Assembly (NCBI GenBank): GCA_001028025.1
Contig: LDAQ01000023.1
Coordinates: forward strand, 28,540-92,539
From: Faecalicatena fissicatena
Lineage (GTDB): Bacteria; Bacillota; Clostridia; Lachnospirales; Lachnospiraceae
Length of the DNA: 64,000 nt
Direction of reading: 5' to 3'
Below the pieces are notes generated by a model that had not been told where the DNA came from, did no database searches, and saw nothing but the letters and a program-made list of their open reading frames with translations. This document shows positions 17,624 through 27,157 of this stretch, piece by piece. Positions within the stretch are counted from its first letter, which is position 1. Every line of letters starts with the position of its first letter. The translations under genes were made by a program, and so were the position numbers.

Positions 17624-18913
17624 ATGAAAAAATCTCAAAGAGCTGCAATATTGTCCACTCTTTTTATGGGTACAGGGCAAATCTATAACAAAAAATTAGT
17701 TAAGGGGATAGTATTAGCAGCAATAGAAATACTAGTTATTATTTTGGGAATTCCATATTTCCAGTATTCCATGTGGGGTTTAATAACACTTGGAGAAACG
17801 CCGCAGTACTTTGTAGATGGACATGCTTATGGTGATCATTCAATTAGATTACTGATGAATGGCATTTTAGCTGTCATAATTATTCTCGTATGTATAGGGC
17901 TTTATATATATAATGTAATGGATGCTTATAGGACTGCTAAAAAAGCGGAACTTGGTGAATTACGTCCGGCACCTAAAAAGATACTTGATAAGCTGGATAA
18001 AATGTTCCCTATTATTATGCTTTTGCCGGCAATCATTGCGTGTTTGTTTTTGGTTGTATTTCCGGTCGTCAGTTCTTTTACAATAGCATTTACAAATTAT
18101 TCAAGCCCTTATCATATACCCCCTAAAAATCTGGTAAGCTGGGTTGGATTCGATAATTTTAAGAACTTGTTTACTATGGATATGTGGAGTGATACTTTTT
18201 TCAACATCATAAAATGGACAATTATATGGGGAATTGTTTGTACAGTACTTACATATTTTTGCGGTATATTTCTTGCAGTACTTACAAATTCCAAGACCGT
18301 AAAATTTAAAAAATTCTGGAGAAGTATTTTGGTTCTCCCAATGGCAATGCCTGGTTTTATATCAATTCTTATTTTTAGACTTGTGTTTAACGGTATGGGG
18401 CCGATTAACCAGCTGCTTAATAAAATTGGTGTTGACTCAGTCAGCTGGCTTACAGATCCGACAATTGCTAAGTTTGTACTTATAGGAGTTAACCTTTGGC
18501 TTTCCTGTGCAGGAACAATGGTATATATATCCGGAATACTTACAGGTATTTCCCCTGACCTTTGCGAAGCGGCTTCAATAGATGGAGCAACTGAATCGCA
18601 GAAATTCAGAAAGATTACTCTCCCTCTGATTCTATATCAGACTGCACCTATTCTTGTTATGAATATGGCTGGTAACTTTAACAACTTTGGTACTATATAC
18701 CTGCTGACCGATGGCGGACCGGTTAATCCATCATTCCAGTATGCGGGTTCTACAGATATTTTATTGTCATGGGTATATAAGATGACGATGAATGTTAACC
18801 AGTACAGTATGGCAACAACTATTTCAATACTAATATTCATATTTATCGCAATAATTTCGGTAATTAATCTGAGAAGAACCCGCTCATTTAAAGAGGAGGA
18901 CATGATAGAATGA
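17624..18913 (+). CDS. Maltodextrin-type ABC permease, MalF-like
   Basis: 429 residues. Hydrophobic segments near residues 30-50, 75-95 and 135-160 precede the transport core. The EAA loop reads EAASIDGATESQKF at about residue 315. The N-terminal ~110 residues carry extra helices and a soluble segment, as in clostridial MalF/GanP proteins. The frame runs back to a TTG at 17612, but GGAGG at 17614-17618 and the ATG at 17624 (MKKSQRA) give a proper start. It pairs with the MalG-like permease, whose start overlaps its stop. Confidence 0.93.
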   Translation: MKKSQRAAILSTLFMGTGQIYNKKLVKGIVLAAIEILVIILGIPYFQYSMWGLITLGETPQYFVDGHAYGDHSIRLLMNGILAVIIILVCIGLYIYNVMDAYRTAKKAELGELRPAPKKILDKLDKMFPIIMLLPAIIACLFLVVFPVVSSFTIAFTNYSSPYHIPPKNLVSWVGFDNFKNLFTMDMWSDTFFNIIKWTIIWGIVCTVLTYFCGIFLAVLTNSKTVKFKKFWRSILVLPMAMPGFISILIFRLVFNGMGPINQLLNKIGVDSVSWLTDPTIAKFVLIGVNLWLSCAGTMVYISGILTGISPDLCEAASIDGATESQKFRKITLPLILYQTAPILVMNMAGNFNNFGTIYLLTDGGPVNPSFQYAGSTDILLSWVYKMTMNVNQYSMATTISILIFIFIAIISVINLRRTRSFKEEDMIE

Positions 18914-19737
18914 AAAATAGAATACTTAGAAAAATTTTGGCATATTTTGTTCTTATCACAGCCAGCATAATAGTAATCGTACCTATTGTCTGGATCCTTA
19001 TGGCATCGTTCAGCTCGGGAAACAGTCTTTACAGTGGGGATGGATTTTTTACAAAACCAACTCTTATACATTATAAAGAACTTCTGACGACATCTGATTT
19101 CGGCCTATGGTATTTCAATACTTTTAAAATTGCAGCGGCTAACATGGTTCTGTCAGTGCTTTTATCGATGAGTTCTGCATATGTATTTTCAAGATTCAGA
19201 TTCAGAGGAAGAAAATTTGCCCTTACTTCTATCATGGTAATGCAGATGTTTCCAAGCATTATGGGGATGATTGCCATTTATATTCTTCTTCAGATGGTTG
19301 GACTTCTTGATACACATATAGGATTAATCCTTATATATGCGGGAGGGCAGATTCCCTATAATACCTGGCTGATAAAGGGATATCTTGACAGTCTCTCACG
19401 AAGCTTTGATGAAGCAGCAAAGGTTGATGGTGCAAGGAATGCAACAATATTCTTTAAAGTTATCCTTCCGCTCTCGAAATCAATGATTACATATCTTGCC
19501 CTTACCAATTTTATTACACCATGGATGGATTTTATGCTTCCTCAGCTTGTTCTTAGAAGTCCTAAGAAAAAAACATTGGCGATTGCACTTTACAATATGG
19601 TATCAGGACAGCAGAACACAGCATTTACAACATTTGCTGCCGGAGCAGTACTTGTAGCAGTACCAATAACATTATTATATGTATATTTGCAGAAATATCT
19701 TGTTGTAGGTTTAACAGCAGGCGCAAATAAAGGATAA
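18910..19737 (+). CDS. Maltodextrin-type ABC permease, MalG-like
   Basis: 275 residues with six hydrophobic helices and the EAA motif DEAAKVDGARNATIF at about residues 167-181. It ends in the GLTAGANKG tail typical of MalG proteins. GAGGAGGA before the ATG is the ribosome binding site. It overlaps the MalF-like gene by 4 bases and is the last gene of the operon. Converges on the diguanylate cyclase gene about 100 bp downstream. Confidence 0.94.
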   Translation: MKNRILRKILAYFVLITASIIVIVPIVWILMASFSSGNSLYSGDGFFTKPTLIHYKELLTTSDFGLWYFNTFKIAAANMVLSVLLSMSSAYVFSRFRFRGRKFALTSIMVMQMFPSIMGMIAIYILLQMVGLLDTHIGLILIYAGGQIPYNTWLIKGYLDSLSRSFDEAAKVDGARNATIFFKVILPLSKSMITYLALTNFITPWMDFMLPQLVLRSPKKKTLAIALYNMVSGQQNTAFTTFAAGAVLVAVPITLLYVYLQKYLVVGLTAGANKG

Positions 19738-19744
19738 AAACTAA

Positions 19745-19775
19745 GACCGTGCAGTCGTTAATAGGCAGCACGGTC
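19745..19775. terminator. Hairpin at the end of the maltodextrin operon (possible terminator)
   Basis: GACCGTGC (19745-19752) pairs with GCACGGTC (19768-19775) around a 15-base loop. There is no T-run on either strand, so termination is uncertain. A second dyad, CGATGCC-CT-GGCATCG, lies at about 19813-19828 just before the end of the opposing gene. Confidence 0.4.
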
Positions 19776-19836
19776 ATATATCCAGACATGCCGGAAGCAA
19801 TGTATTAATCAGCGATGCCCTGGCATCGTATTGTGC

Positions 19837-20772
19837 TTATGCCTCGGGTATACTCGAAAAGAAGTTATAGCATGCTTTATCCTTTTTGGAATAGTAAAGT
19901 GCCTTGTCTGCTTTCAGGAAAAGTTCCTCAAAAGTCAGGGCATCCTCAGGGAAAATAGAGACGCCAATACTATTTGTGTAAACATATGGAGAATGGCTGC
20001 ATTTTACGATTTTACTTAGCTTATCACACAACCAATCTGTATCGAATATATCGCGTATAAGAATCAGATATTCATCTCCGCCAAATCTACTAATAATATC
20101 AGACTTTCTGAACTGATTTTTCAATTCACTGGACATTGCTTTTAAGACCTTATCTCCTTCGGCATGCCCATAGGTATCATTGATTACTTTGAAATTATCA
20201 ATATCCACTAACACCAGTGCGTGCTTCTGCTCAAAATTACCGGCTAAAGCCTGCTCTATTGCAAGAGTAGCATATTTCTTATTATAAAGACCTGTGAAGT
20301 TATCTAAACGTACTTCTTTCATTAAATGATCAGCCCTTTTTTTACTGCTGGTTATATCAGTTATAACACCTATCATCTTTACAGCCCGGTCATTTTCCAT
20401 AATAGGAGTTACATCTATTTTGCACCAGATATAGTTAGAACCGCCGGCTCTCATGCGCGCTTCGTAAGTGGCCGGAATTCCGCTGAGAATGGAATGGAAA
20501 GCTTCAGCGATAACCTTTTCATCATCCGGATGAGAAAAATATGAGGTTACAGACTGTTGATAATGAAATGGATCTAATTCACTGTAAGGCTGTACGTCAC
20601 GAAGAATCGTATCTCCCGATACGCCAAATATATCCTCTGCATTTTCAAAGAAGGTATAGAGCTGTCGGGACAAATCAACTTCAAATACACATATCCGGGC
20701 AGTTTTCAATGCAATACGCAGTCTTTGTTTATATAGTTGTTCTTCATTAAACTCATTGTTTGTTACTGGCAT
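19837..20772 (-). CDS. PAS-GGDEF diguanylate cyclase
   Basis: 311 residues. A PAS domain (about 20-145) with a PAC-like end (MIGVITDITSSKKRA) leads into a GGDEF domain (about 150-305). The active-site loop is GGDEY at 231-235, preceded by RKSD at 222-225, the product-inhibition I-site at its normal distance. The enzyme should therefore make c-di-GMP from GTP and be feedback-inhibited. No membrane segment, so the PAS domain probably senses a cytosolic signal. AGGAAAGGG precedes the ATG. It stands alone, convergent with the maltodextrin operon, and is one of several c-di-GMP or PAS signalling genes in the window. Confidence 0.93.
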   Translation of the reverse strand: MPVTNNEFNEEQLYKQRLRIALKTARICVFEVDLSRQLYTFFENAEDIFGVSGDTILRDVQPYSELDPFHYQQSVTSYFSHPDDEKVIAEAFHSILSGIPATYEARMRAGGSNYIWCKIDVTPIMENDRAVKMIGVITDITSSKKRADHLMKEVRLDNFTGLYNKKYATLAIEQALAGNFEQKHALVLVDIDNFKVINDTYGHAEGDKVLKAMSSELKNQFRKSDIISRFGGDEYLILIRDIFDTDWLCDKLSKIVKCSHSPYVYTNSIGVSIFPEDALTFEELFLKADKALYYSKKDKACYNFFSSIPEA

Positions 20773-20805
20773 TGGATTTCCCTTTCCTGCGGGGTAAATA
20801 TAAAA

Positions 20806-21972
20806 TTAAGGTGTCCTGCACAAAACCCCATCTTCTAAAACAGCAGGTCTTTCACATACAGACAAAACCTCCTCAAATCTTCCGCTTTCACTGCTTGCCA
20901 TCATCTGGCTGATGACTTCAAGCACATGGTAAGCCATCTGCTTATTTGCCCGGTTTGGCCGTCCTTCCAATATTGCCTCAGCCATCTCTGCGGGACCGAT
21001 TCCCCTGCTGTTCTCTGAAAACGCATCCGTATAATGTACAGTAGTCTTTTTTACTGCTTCCCACTGTTCGCTGTCATCTGATATTAAAGTCACTTCCCCG
21101 CCGAATTGATTCGGGTCGGTAAGCTTCAGGATTCCCTTTGTCCCATAAATCATGAATACCGCCTGATCCTGCAGCAGACTGTCTCCATTTAATACCAATG
21201 TACCCAGAACCCCATTCTTCAGCTCTAAAACAGCGGCCGCCTGACTTTCGTTTGGATACTCATATTCCTGATCATAACCAGGCGTCCCCGGACGTCTATT
21301 CTTACGTCTTTCGTTTCGGTTTTGCACAATCGCAGATACTTTTTTCACTGATCCTAAAAGACTTACCAGAGCGGTCAGATAATAGACCCCGTAATCAAAA
21401 CAGATACCACCGCCCGGCATACGCAGAAACGCCGCATAACTTGCCATAATATCTATGTTGCGGTTGGCATGGATCTGGAAGGATGTTACTTCGCCTATAA
21501 CTCCGTTATCAATTGCACGCCTTGCATTCTGAAGTGCGGCACCGAGAAATGTATCCGGCGCAGAACCGAGATACAGCCCTTTCTCTTCGGATAAACGTAT
21601 CAGTTCCTTAGCCTCCCCCAGTCTGACGGTCATTGTTTTCTCGGTATACACGTGTTTTCCGCCAAGCAGAGCCTTCCGGATTAACTCATAGTGAGTCGGC
21701 GCAGGAGTCAGTATGACCACCATGTCAATGGTATCATCCTGCAGAATCTCATCATAGCTGCAGGCCCGGATTCCATATAGGGCTGCTTTTCTTTGTGCAG
21801 AATCCGAATGCCTTGAAGCGCAGGCTATAACATCAAGGTTAGAGAATTTATGAATCATATTGTTCAGGTAAATATCGCTGATTGCACCACAGCCCACCAC
21901 AGCCGTTCGGATTTTTTTGTATGGATCTGGTGAATAATCGTGGTTTCTTTTGAGGTTTATCGGTTCATTCAT
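20806..21972 (-). CDS. Gfo/Idh/MocA-family NAD(P)-dependent oxidoreductase
   Basis: 388 residues. The N-terminal Rossmann fold has VVGCGAISD near residue 26, VVILTPAPTHYE near 90, and the catalytic-type EKTMTV (EKP-like) near 115. The C-terminal alpha/beta domain carries the substrate pocket (GGGICFDYGVYY). Such enzymes oxidise or reduce sugars and inositols at one carbon. The substrate is not deducible. GGAGACC precedes the ATG. A -10-like TATAAT reads on the minus strand at 22059-22054. The gene is followed after 33 bp by the diguanylate cyclase in the same direction. Confidence 0.9.
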   Translation of the reverse strand: MNEPINLKRNHDYSPDPYKKIRTAVVGCGAISDIYLNNMIHKFSNLDVIACASRHSDSAQRKAALYGIRACSYDEILQDDTIDMVVILTPAPTHYELIRKALLGGKHVYTEKTMTVRLGEAKELIRLSEEKGLYLGSAPDTFLGAALQNARRAIDNGVIGEVTSFQIHANRNIDIMASYAAFLRMPGGGICFDYGVYYLTALVSLLGSVKKVSAIVQNRNERRKNRRPGTPGYDQEYEYPNESQAAAVLELKNGVLGTLVLNGDSLLQDQAVFMIYGTKGILKLTDPNQFGGEVTLISDDSEQWEAVKKTTVHYTDAFSENSRGIGPAEMAEAILEGRPNRANKQMAYHVLEVISQMMASSESGRFEEVLSVCERPAVLEDGVLCRTP

Positions 21973-22287
21973 GGTCTCCAGGTTCCTTTCTTTTTAGAGA
22001 GTTGTTCACAGATCTTTAAACAGCTGCTAAAATTTAGCGTTTGCCCTTAGTGTATTATACTGCCTGAGACATAAGTTTAACAGAATAATTTGGATTTTTC
22101 ACTTTATTTTTGTTTTAATCAGTGTAATTCGTATATTTATTCTCTGCGGGCCTTTCTACTAAATGAAATTTTGCCTGAAAAAATGAAATACCAAATTTTA
22201 ACCAAATTTAAATACAATATGGTTTACAATCATCCCTGATTATTGTATTATATAACCATAAACGGGTATCTGTGAGGAGGGATGGTT
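21973..22287. other. Divergent intergenic region
   Basis: About 315 bp of AT-rich sequence that holds the leader of the Gfo/Idh/MocA gene (minus) and the promoter of the Uma2 gene (plus, 22223-22251). I see no other gene or RNA structure. Confidence 0.6.
22223..22251 (+). promoter_or_regulatory. Promoter of the HTH-Uma2 gene
   Basis: TTTACA (22223-22228), 17 bases, TATTAT (22246-22251), about 37 bases before the chosen start codon. Confidence 0.65.
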
Positions 22288-23049
22288 ATGACGATACAGG
22301 AGATGAAACAAAAGAAGCAGGAGAAGGGCTATACATACGCGCAGATTGCAGAACTGTCCGGTGTTCCGCTGGGGACGGTTCAGAAGATCTTTAACGGAGA
22401 GACGGAGAATCCGAGATATGCGACGATTCTTGCGCTTGAGAAAGTGTTTAAAGAGCCTGCTGTTGTGAGAGAAACTTCTGCATACCATGTAGGGGACGAA
22501 CAGGGAATGTATACGGTAGAGGATTACCGTGCGCTTCCGGATGAGCAGAGAGTGGAGCTGATTGATGGTTATTTTTATGATATGGCGGCGCCCAATACAC
22601 TACATCAGCTGATTACAGGAGAGCTGTACAGACAGATTGCTAATTATATAATGGAACAGGAGGGCGCATGCATACCGTTTATTTCTCCTGTAGATGTTCA
22701 GCTGAATAATGATAAGAAAACAATGCTCCAGCCGGATGTGGTTATTGTCTGTAATCCGGATCAGATTGTGAAGAGCAACATCATGGGCGCTCCGGATTTT
22801 GTGCTGGAAGTTATTTCACCAGGCTCCAGAAGAAAGGATTATATCATTAAGCTTCATAAATACGAAGATGCCGGAGTACGGGAATACTGGCTGGTAGATC
22901 CGAATCAGAAAGTGGTGCTGGTGTACTTTTTTGAAGACGAGGCCTGTCCGGCTATTTATCCGATTGATGCGGACATCCCCGTTAATATATTTGGCAGGAA
23001 GCTGGTTCTGAAGCTGTGTCATATTGCAAAGTGGACCGGACAGGAATAA
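22288..23049 (+). CDS. Uma2-family nuclease-fold protein with N-terminal HTH
   Basis: 253 residues. The first ~60 form an XRE-type helix-turn-helix (YAQIAELSGVPLGTVQKIFNG). The rest is a Uma2/DUF820 domain of the PD-(D/E)xK fold: ELIDGYFYDM, QPDVVIVC, VLEVISPGSRRKDY and HKYEDAGVREYWLVDP carry the acidic and lysine residues of the presumed nuclease centre. Uma2 proteins are common but poorly understood. GAGGAGG at 22274-22280 is too close to the ATG at 22282, so I start at 22288. A promoter lies upstream, and an inverted repeat (GTTACTGT/ACAGTAAC) follows the gene. The HTH may let it bind and regulate DNA as well as cut it. Confidence 0.9.
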   Translation: MTIQEMKQKKQEKGYTYAQIAELSGVPLGTVQKIFNGETENPRYATILALEKVFKEPAVVRETSAYHVGDEQGMYTVEDYRALPDEQRVELIDGYFYDMAAPNTLHQLITGELYRQIANYIMEQEGACIPFISPVDVQLNNDKKTMLQPDVVIVCNPDQIVKSNIMGAPDFVLEVISPGSRRKDYIIKLHKYEDAGVREYWLVDPNQKVVLVYFFEDEACPAIYPIDADIPVNIFGRKLVLKLCHIAKWTGQE

Positions 23050-23051
23050 TA

Positions 23052-23083
23052 GTTACTGTTCACACCTGCTGGTGTGCACAGTA
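23052..23083. other. Inverted repeat between the Uma2 and tag genes
   Basis: GTTACTGTTCACACC and GGTGTGCACAGTAAC form a hairpin with a 3-4 base loop and two mismatches. There is no T-run. It may be a weak terminator or a protein-binding dyad, for instance for the HTH of the Uma2 protein. Confidence 0.45.
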
Positions 23084-23118
23084 ACGGAATAATACAGAGA
23101 CATAAGGAGGAACATAAG

Positions 23119-23676
23119 ATGGAGAAGAAGCGCTGCTTCTGGGTGGATTTATCTTCACCAGTTTATATAGAATACCATGACAGGGAATGGGGCATTCCCG
23201 TGTATGATGATGAGAAACTCTACGAGATGTTTTTGCTGGAGACATTTCAGGCGGGGCTTTCCTGGATTACTATTTTAAAGAAAAGAGAATTTTTCAGGGA
23301 TGCTTTTGACGGTTTTGATGTGAAAAAGATTGCGGCATATGGAACAGAAAAGGTGGAAGAGCTGATGCAGAATGCCCAGATCATCAGGAATCGCGGGAAG
23401 ATAACGGCGGCAGTTCAAAATGCCGGGATTTTTATAGACATACAAAAGCAATATGGTTCTTTTTCTGAGTATCTGTGGGGATTTACAAAAGATAAGGTGA
23501 TCGTAAATCAGGAAGATACGATTCCGGTGAAGACAGAACTGTCTGACCGTATTTCAAAAGATTTGAAGAAAAGAGGAATGCGGTATGTAGGCTCGGTTAC
23601 CATATATTCTTATCTACAGGCAGTAGGCGTGGTAAATGACCATGATAAGGACTGTTTTTGCAACAGGAAAAAATAG
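23119..23676 (+). CDS. tag: DNA-3-methyladenine glycosylase I
   Basis: 185 residues, the usual Tag length. Family marks are RCFWVD (first zinc Cys), YHDREWGIPVYDD, FQAGLSWITILKKRE with the catalytic Glu, and the closing zinc ligands in NDHDKDCFC. The enzyme removes 3-methyladenine from alkylated DNA to start base-excision repair in the cytosol. AAGGAGG precedes the ATG at 23119; an upstream in-frame extension to 23074 runs through a hairpin and is not conserved in kind. It follows the Uma2 gene and precedes the YyaL-like gene in the same direction. Confidence 0.93.
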   Translation: MEKKRCFWVDLSSPVYIEYHDREWGIPVYDDEKLYEMFLLETFQAGLSWITILKKREFFRDAFDGFDVKKIAAYGTEKVEELMQNAQIIRNRGKITAAVQNAGIFIDIQKQYGSFSEYLWGFTKDKVIVNQEDTIPVKTELSDRISKDLKKRGMRYVGSVTIYSYLQAVGVVNDHDKDCFCNRKK

Positions 23677-23763
23677 GGGATATCAGATTATGGGGTTTTC
23701 TTTATGGAGAATAAGGTATCTCTCATCGGGGTATATTAACCGGAAACAGGAGGGAGAGTGTAC

Positions 23764-25764
23764 ATGAATCATTTGAAGAATGAAAAATCCCCATATCTAT
23801 TACAGCACGCAGAAAATCCGGTAGACTGGTATCCCTGGGGACCAGAAGCATTTCAAAAAGCAAAACAGGAAGACCGGCCGGTCTTTTTAAGCATTGGATA
23901 TTCCACCTGTCACTGGTGCCACGTGATGGCACATGAATCTTTCGAAGATGAGCAGGTGGCAGAAGTCTTAAACAGTCAGTATATCTGTATCAAGGTAGAC
24001 AGGGAAGAACGCCCGGATATTGATTCTGTATATATGTCTGCCTGTCAGGCTGTAACCGGTGCGGGAGGATGGCCTCTCACGGCAATTCTGACACCTGGAC
24101 AGCAGCCCTTTTTTCTGGGAACCTATTTCCCAAAGCACCCGCGATACGGACACCCGGGGCTTATAGAGCTGCTGGAAGAGATCGGTTCACTCTGGCGGGA
24201 AAATCGAAACAAACTTATAGAGGCGGGACAGCAGATAACAGAATTTATATCCATTCCCGATCATGCATCAGGCAGTATACCGGACAAAAAGGGGTTAAAA
24301 AGAGCTTTTGAATTGTACAGACGACAATATGACAGCCGATGGGGCGGTTTTGGGAAAGCACCCAAATTCCCGGCACCGCATAATCTGCTGTTTCTACTCC
24401 ATTATAGCTTATTGGAGAACGAGCAGGAGGCCTTGGAAATGGCTGAGCATACACTTACGGCAATGGCACACGGGGGAATGAATGACCAGATCGGCGGTGG
24501 ATTTTCAAGGTATTCTACAGATGAAAAGTGGCTGGTCCCACATTTTGAAAAAATGCTTTATGACAATGCGCTGCTTGCCATAGCATATCTGGAGGCTTAT
24601 CATATTAAGAAGCGGGAACTCTATGCCGATACAGCCAGAAGAACGCTGGATTATGTGTTAAGAGAACTGACGGGTCCGAGCGGTCAGTTCTATTGCGGAC
24701 AGGATGCAGACAGTGAGGGGATTGAGGGAAAGTATTATTTTTTCAGCCCGGAGGAGATTCTGAGTGTTTTGGGCGACGAAGACGGCGAAGAATTCTGCCG
24801 GATTTACGACATTACAGCCCGTGGAAACTTTGAGGGCAAGAGTATCCCAAATCTGATTGGACAGAGCGAATTACCGTGGCGAGCGGATGACATCAGGCTG
24901 AACAGGATTTATAATTATCGGCGAAACCGTACATTACTGCACAGAGACGACAAAGTAATACTTTCCTGGAACAGCTGGATGATGATTGCCATGGCAAAAG
25001 CTGCACAGATATTAGGGGATACCCGTTATAAAGACGCGGCCATAGCGGTGCATCGGTTTATCCAGGCGCATATGACAGACGACAGCAGAAGGTTATATCA
25101 CCGCTGGCGGGAGGGAGAGGCCGCCATTGAAGGACAGCTGGATGATTATGCAGTTTACGGACTGGCGCTTCTGGAGCTGTACCGTACAGCCTATGAACCC
25201 GTGTATCTGGAAGAGGCGGCCTTTTTTGCGGGGCAGATGGCAGAGTTGTTTGAGGACAGGGAGAATGGCGGGTATTTTCTGACCGCTTCGGATACGGAAG
25301 CGTTGATCACCCGCCCTAAAGAAACTTACGATGGTGCGGTCCCGTCCGGAAATTCTGCAGCGGCAGTTTTATTAAGCCAGTTAGCGCATTATACTTGTAA
25401 TCCTTTCTGGCAGGAAGCACTGGAACGGCAGACAAATTTTCTTGCCGGTGTTGTAAAAGAATATCCCTCCGGCCACAGCTTCGGTCTGCAGGCTCTTATG
25501 AGTGCCCTTTATCCATCACAGGAACTAATTTGTGCCACATCAGACAACGGTATGCCGGAGATATTAAAAGAATATCTGCTGAGAGTACCTGTGCTCAACC
25601 GGTCAGTCATTCTCAAGACGCCGGAAAACAAGGAAGAGCTGGAGAAAGCAGTCCCCTTTTTAAAAGAATATCCAGTACCAGAAGAAGGCGCAATGTTCTA
25701 TTTGTGTCAGAATGGAAGGTGCACGGCTCCTGTGAGTGACCTCAGAAAACTGGAGTTTATTTAA
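23764..25764 (+). CDS. YyaL/SSP411-like thioredoxin-domain protein (DUF255)
   Basis: 666 residues. It opens with the family mark [20 protein letters not shown] and the thioredoxin-like segment [17 protein letters not shown] (residues about 46-62), in which the CxxC pair is CHWC. The rest is a six-hairpin (alpha/alpha)6-like domain related to N-acylglucosamine epimerases ([35 protein letters not shown]). Function is unproven in bacteria; a thiol-dependent cytosolic role is inferred. AGGAGGG at 23749-23755 sets the start at 23764. A terminator hairpin follows. Confidence 0.92.
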   Translation: MNHLKNEKSPYLLQHAENPVDWYPWGPEAFQKAKQEDRPVFLSIGYSTCHWCHVMAHESFEDEQVAEVLNSQYICIKVDREERPDIDSVYMSACQAVTGAGGWPLTAILTPGQQPFFLGTYFPKHPRYGHPGLIELLEEIGSLWRENRNKLIEAGQQITEFISIPDHASGSIPDKKGLKRAFELYRRQYDSRWGGFGKAPKFPAPHNLLFLLHYSLLENEQEALEMAEHTLTAMAHGGMNDQIGGGFSRYSTDEKWLVPHFEKMLYDNALLAIAYLEAYHIKKRELYADTARRTLDYVLRELTGPSGQFYCGQDADSEGIEGKYYFFSPEEILSVLGDEDGEEFCRIYDITARGNFEGKSIPNLIGQSELPWRADDIRLNRIYNYRRNRTLLHRDDKVILSWNSWMMIAMAKAAQILGDTRYKDAAIAVHRFIQAHMTDDSRRLYHRWREGEAAIEGQLDDYAVYGLALLELYRTAYEPVYLEEAAFFAGQMAELFEDRENGGYFLTASDTEALITRPKETYDGAVPSGNSAAAVLLSQLAHYTCNPFWQEALERQTNFLAGVVKEYPSGHSFGLQALMSALYPSQELICATSDNGMPEILKEYLLRVPVLNRSVILKTPENKEELEKAVPFLKEYPVPEEGAMFYLCQNGRCTAPVSDLRKLEFI

Positions 25765-25776
25765 CCAATCATAGTA

Positions 25777-25819
25777 CCCGTCTGATTATTCCGGCCTGTG
25801 GAATAGTCAGGCGGGTTTT
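25777..25819 (+). terminator. Intrinsic terminator after the YyaL-like gene
   Basis: CCCGTCTGATTATTCC pairs with GGAATAGTCAGGCGGG around a 7-base loop and is followed by TTTT. Confidence 0.8.
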
Positions 25820-25992
25820 GAGTGTTCAGAGTTACAGGCCGCTGGCCGGTCTGTATACACAATTGAATGGGTATACGTTTGTGTTATAGTGCAGGAGGAG
25901 CAAAAGCAGGAGATGGTAGTAATAAGATGAGGATTATGCTATCATTACTGTAAAGCATGATAAAATCGGTGTACAGTATGGAGGAGATGCGT

Positions 25993-27132
25993 ATGTATTA
26001 TAATGATCTGGGAAAAACGGGGAAAAAAGTAAGTGCTATAGGCCTGGGATGTGAACATCTTGACGGAAAACCATATGGACAGGTCAAAGAGGTCGTCGAT
26101 GCAGCTGTTGAAAATGGAATCAATATATTTGATGTTTTTATGCCAGGCCGGGAGGTGCGTGAAAATATTGCAAAGGCACTGGGAGAACGGCGGGAGAAGG
26201 TCATGATTCAGGGCCACATTGGTTCCACTGACGTTCACCAGCAGTATGATATCAGCCGTGAACTTCCAGTAGTAAAAAAGTATTATGAAGAGATTCTGAG
26301 TATCTTCGGCTATATAGATTTTGGGATGATGTTTTACATAGATTCGGAGAAAGATTACAAGGATGTCTTTGAAACAGAATTCATTGATTACGTGCTCCGC
26401 CTTAAAGAAAAGGGAGACATCAGACATATTGGTTTCAGTTCCCATAATCCAATCACTGCGGCAAAAGTAATCAGGACAGGAGTACCGGAAATGATGATGT
26501 TCAGTATCAATCCGGCCTTTGATATGCTCCCGTCGGAAGAAGATATCTTCGACCACATAGAAACAGACATGGGCGTGAAACTTTACCGCGGACTGGATCC
26601 CAAGCGTGCGGAGCTTTACCGGATCTGCAGCGCAAACCAGGTTGGCATCACGGTCATGAAGTCACTGGGCGGAGGAAAGCTGATTTCAGAAAAGCATACG
26701 CCATTTGCCAAACCACTGACTGTACCGCAGTGTATCCATTATGCATTATCAAGGCCATCAGTCGCAAGCGTTATGACAGGAGCACAGACAAGAGAAGAGG
26801 TTTTGGCAGCGGTTGGTTATTTTGACCTGGATGAATCAGAAAAGGATTATTCCCAGGTGATTGCGACGATGAAAAATGACTTTAAAGGCAATTGTGTATA
26901 TTGCAGTCACTGCCTGCCATGTCCATCGGAAATCGACATTGCTGCGGTTAACAAATTTCTGGACATTGCACGCCTGACACCGGATCAGGTACCTCCGTCT
27001 GTCAGATCACATTATCACAGCCTGCTGCACAGAGGCAATGAATGTATTGAATGCAGAAGCTGTGAAGAACGGTGTCCTTTTGGAGTAGCGGTAGTTGAAA
27101 ATATGAAAGAGGCAGAGAAGATTTTTGAATAG
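25993..27132 (+). CDS. Aldo/keto reductase-fold protein with C-terminal [4Fe-4S] domain, catalytic tetrad altered
   Basis: 379 residues. The first ~275 form an aldo/keto reductase barrel (LGKTGKKVSAIGLGCEH, then DIRHIGFSSHNP). The C-terminus has two ferredoxin-type clusters, CVYCSHCLPCP and CIECRSCEERCP. Of the usual tetrad, Asp is kept in GINIFDV. The Tyr position reads FMPGRE, Lys is replaced in VMIQGHIG, and the catalytic His region reads GMMFYID. Classical hydride transfer by this centre is therefore doubtful. A redox or Fe-S role, or a related subfamily mechanism, is more likely. GGAGG at 25980-25984 sets the start at 25993; the frame extends to 25957. It stands between two terminators or repeats, alone. 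Confidence 0.87.
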   Translation: MYYNDLGKTGKKVSAIGLGCEHLDGKPYGQVKEVVDAAVENGINIFDVFMPGREVRENIAKALGERREKVMIQGHIGSTDVHQQYDISRELPVVKKYYEEILSIFGYIDFGMMFYIDSEKDYKDVFETEFIDYVLRLKEKGDIRHIGFSSHNPITAAKVIRTGVPEMMMFSINPAFDMLPSEEDIFDHIETDMGVKLYRGLDPKRAELYRICSANQVGITVMKSLGGGKLISEKHTPFAKPLTVPQCIHYALSRPSVASVMTGAQTREEVLAAVGYFDLDESEKDYSQVIATMKNDFKGNCVYCSHCLPCPSEIDIAAVNKFLDIARLTPDQVPPSVRSHYHSLLHRGNECIECRSCEERCPFGVAVVENMKEAEKIFE

Positions 27133-27136
27133 AGCT

Positions 27137-27157
27137 CAAAGGGGTCAGACCCCTTTG
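27137..27157. repeat. GGGGTCAGACCCC palindromic repeat, copy 1
   Basis: GGGGTCAGACCCC at 27141-27153, flanked by CAAA and TTTG, 9 bases after the AKR stop. The same core recurs at 28161, 31795 and 31817. Confidence 0.8.
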
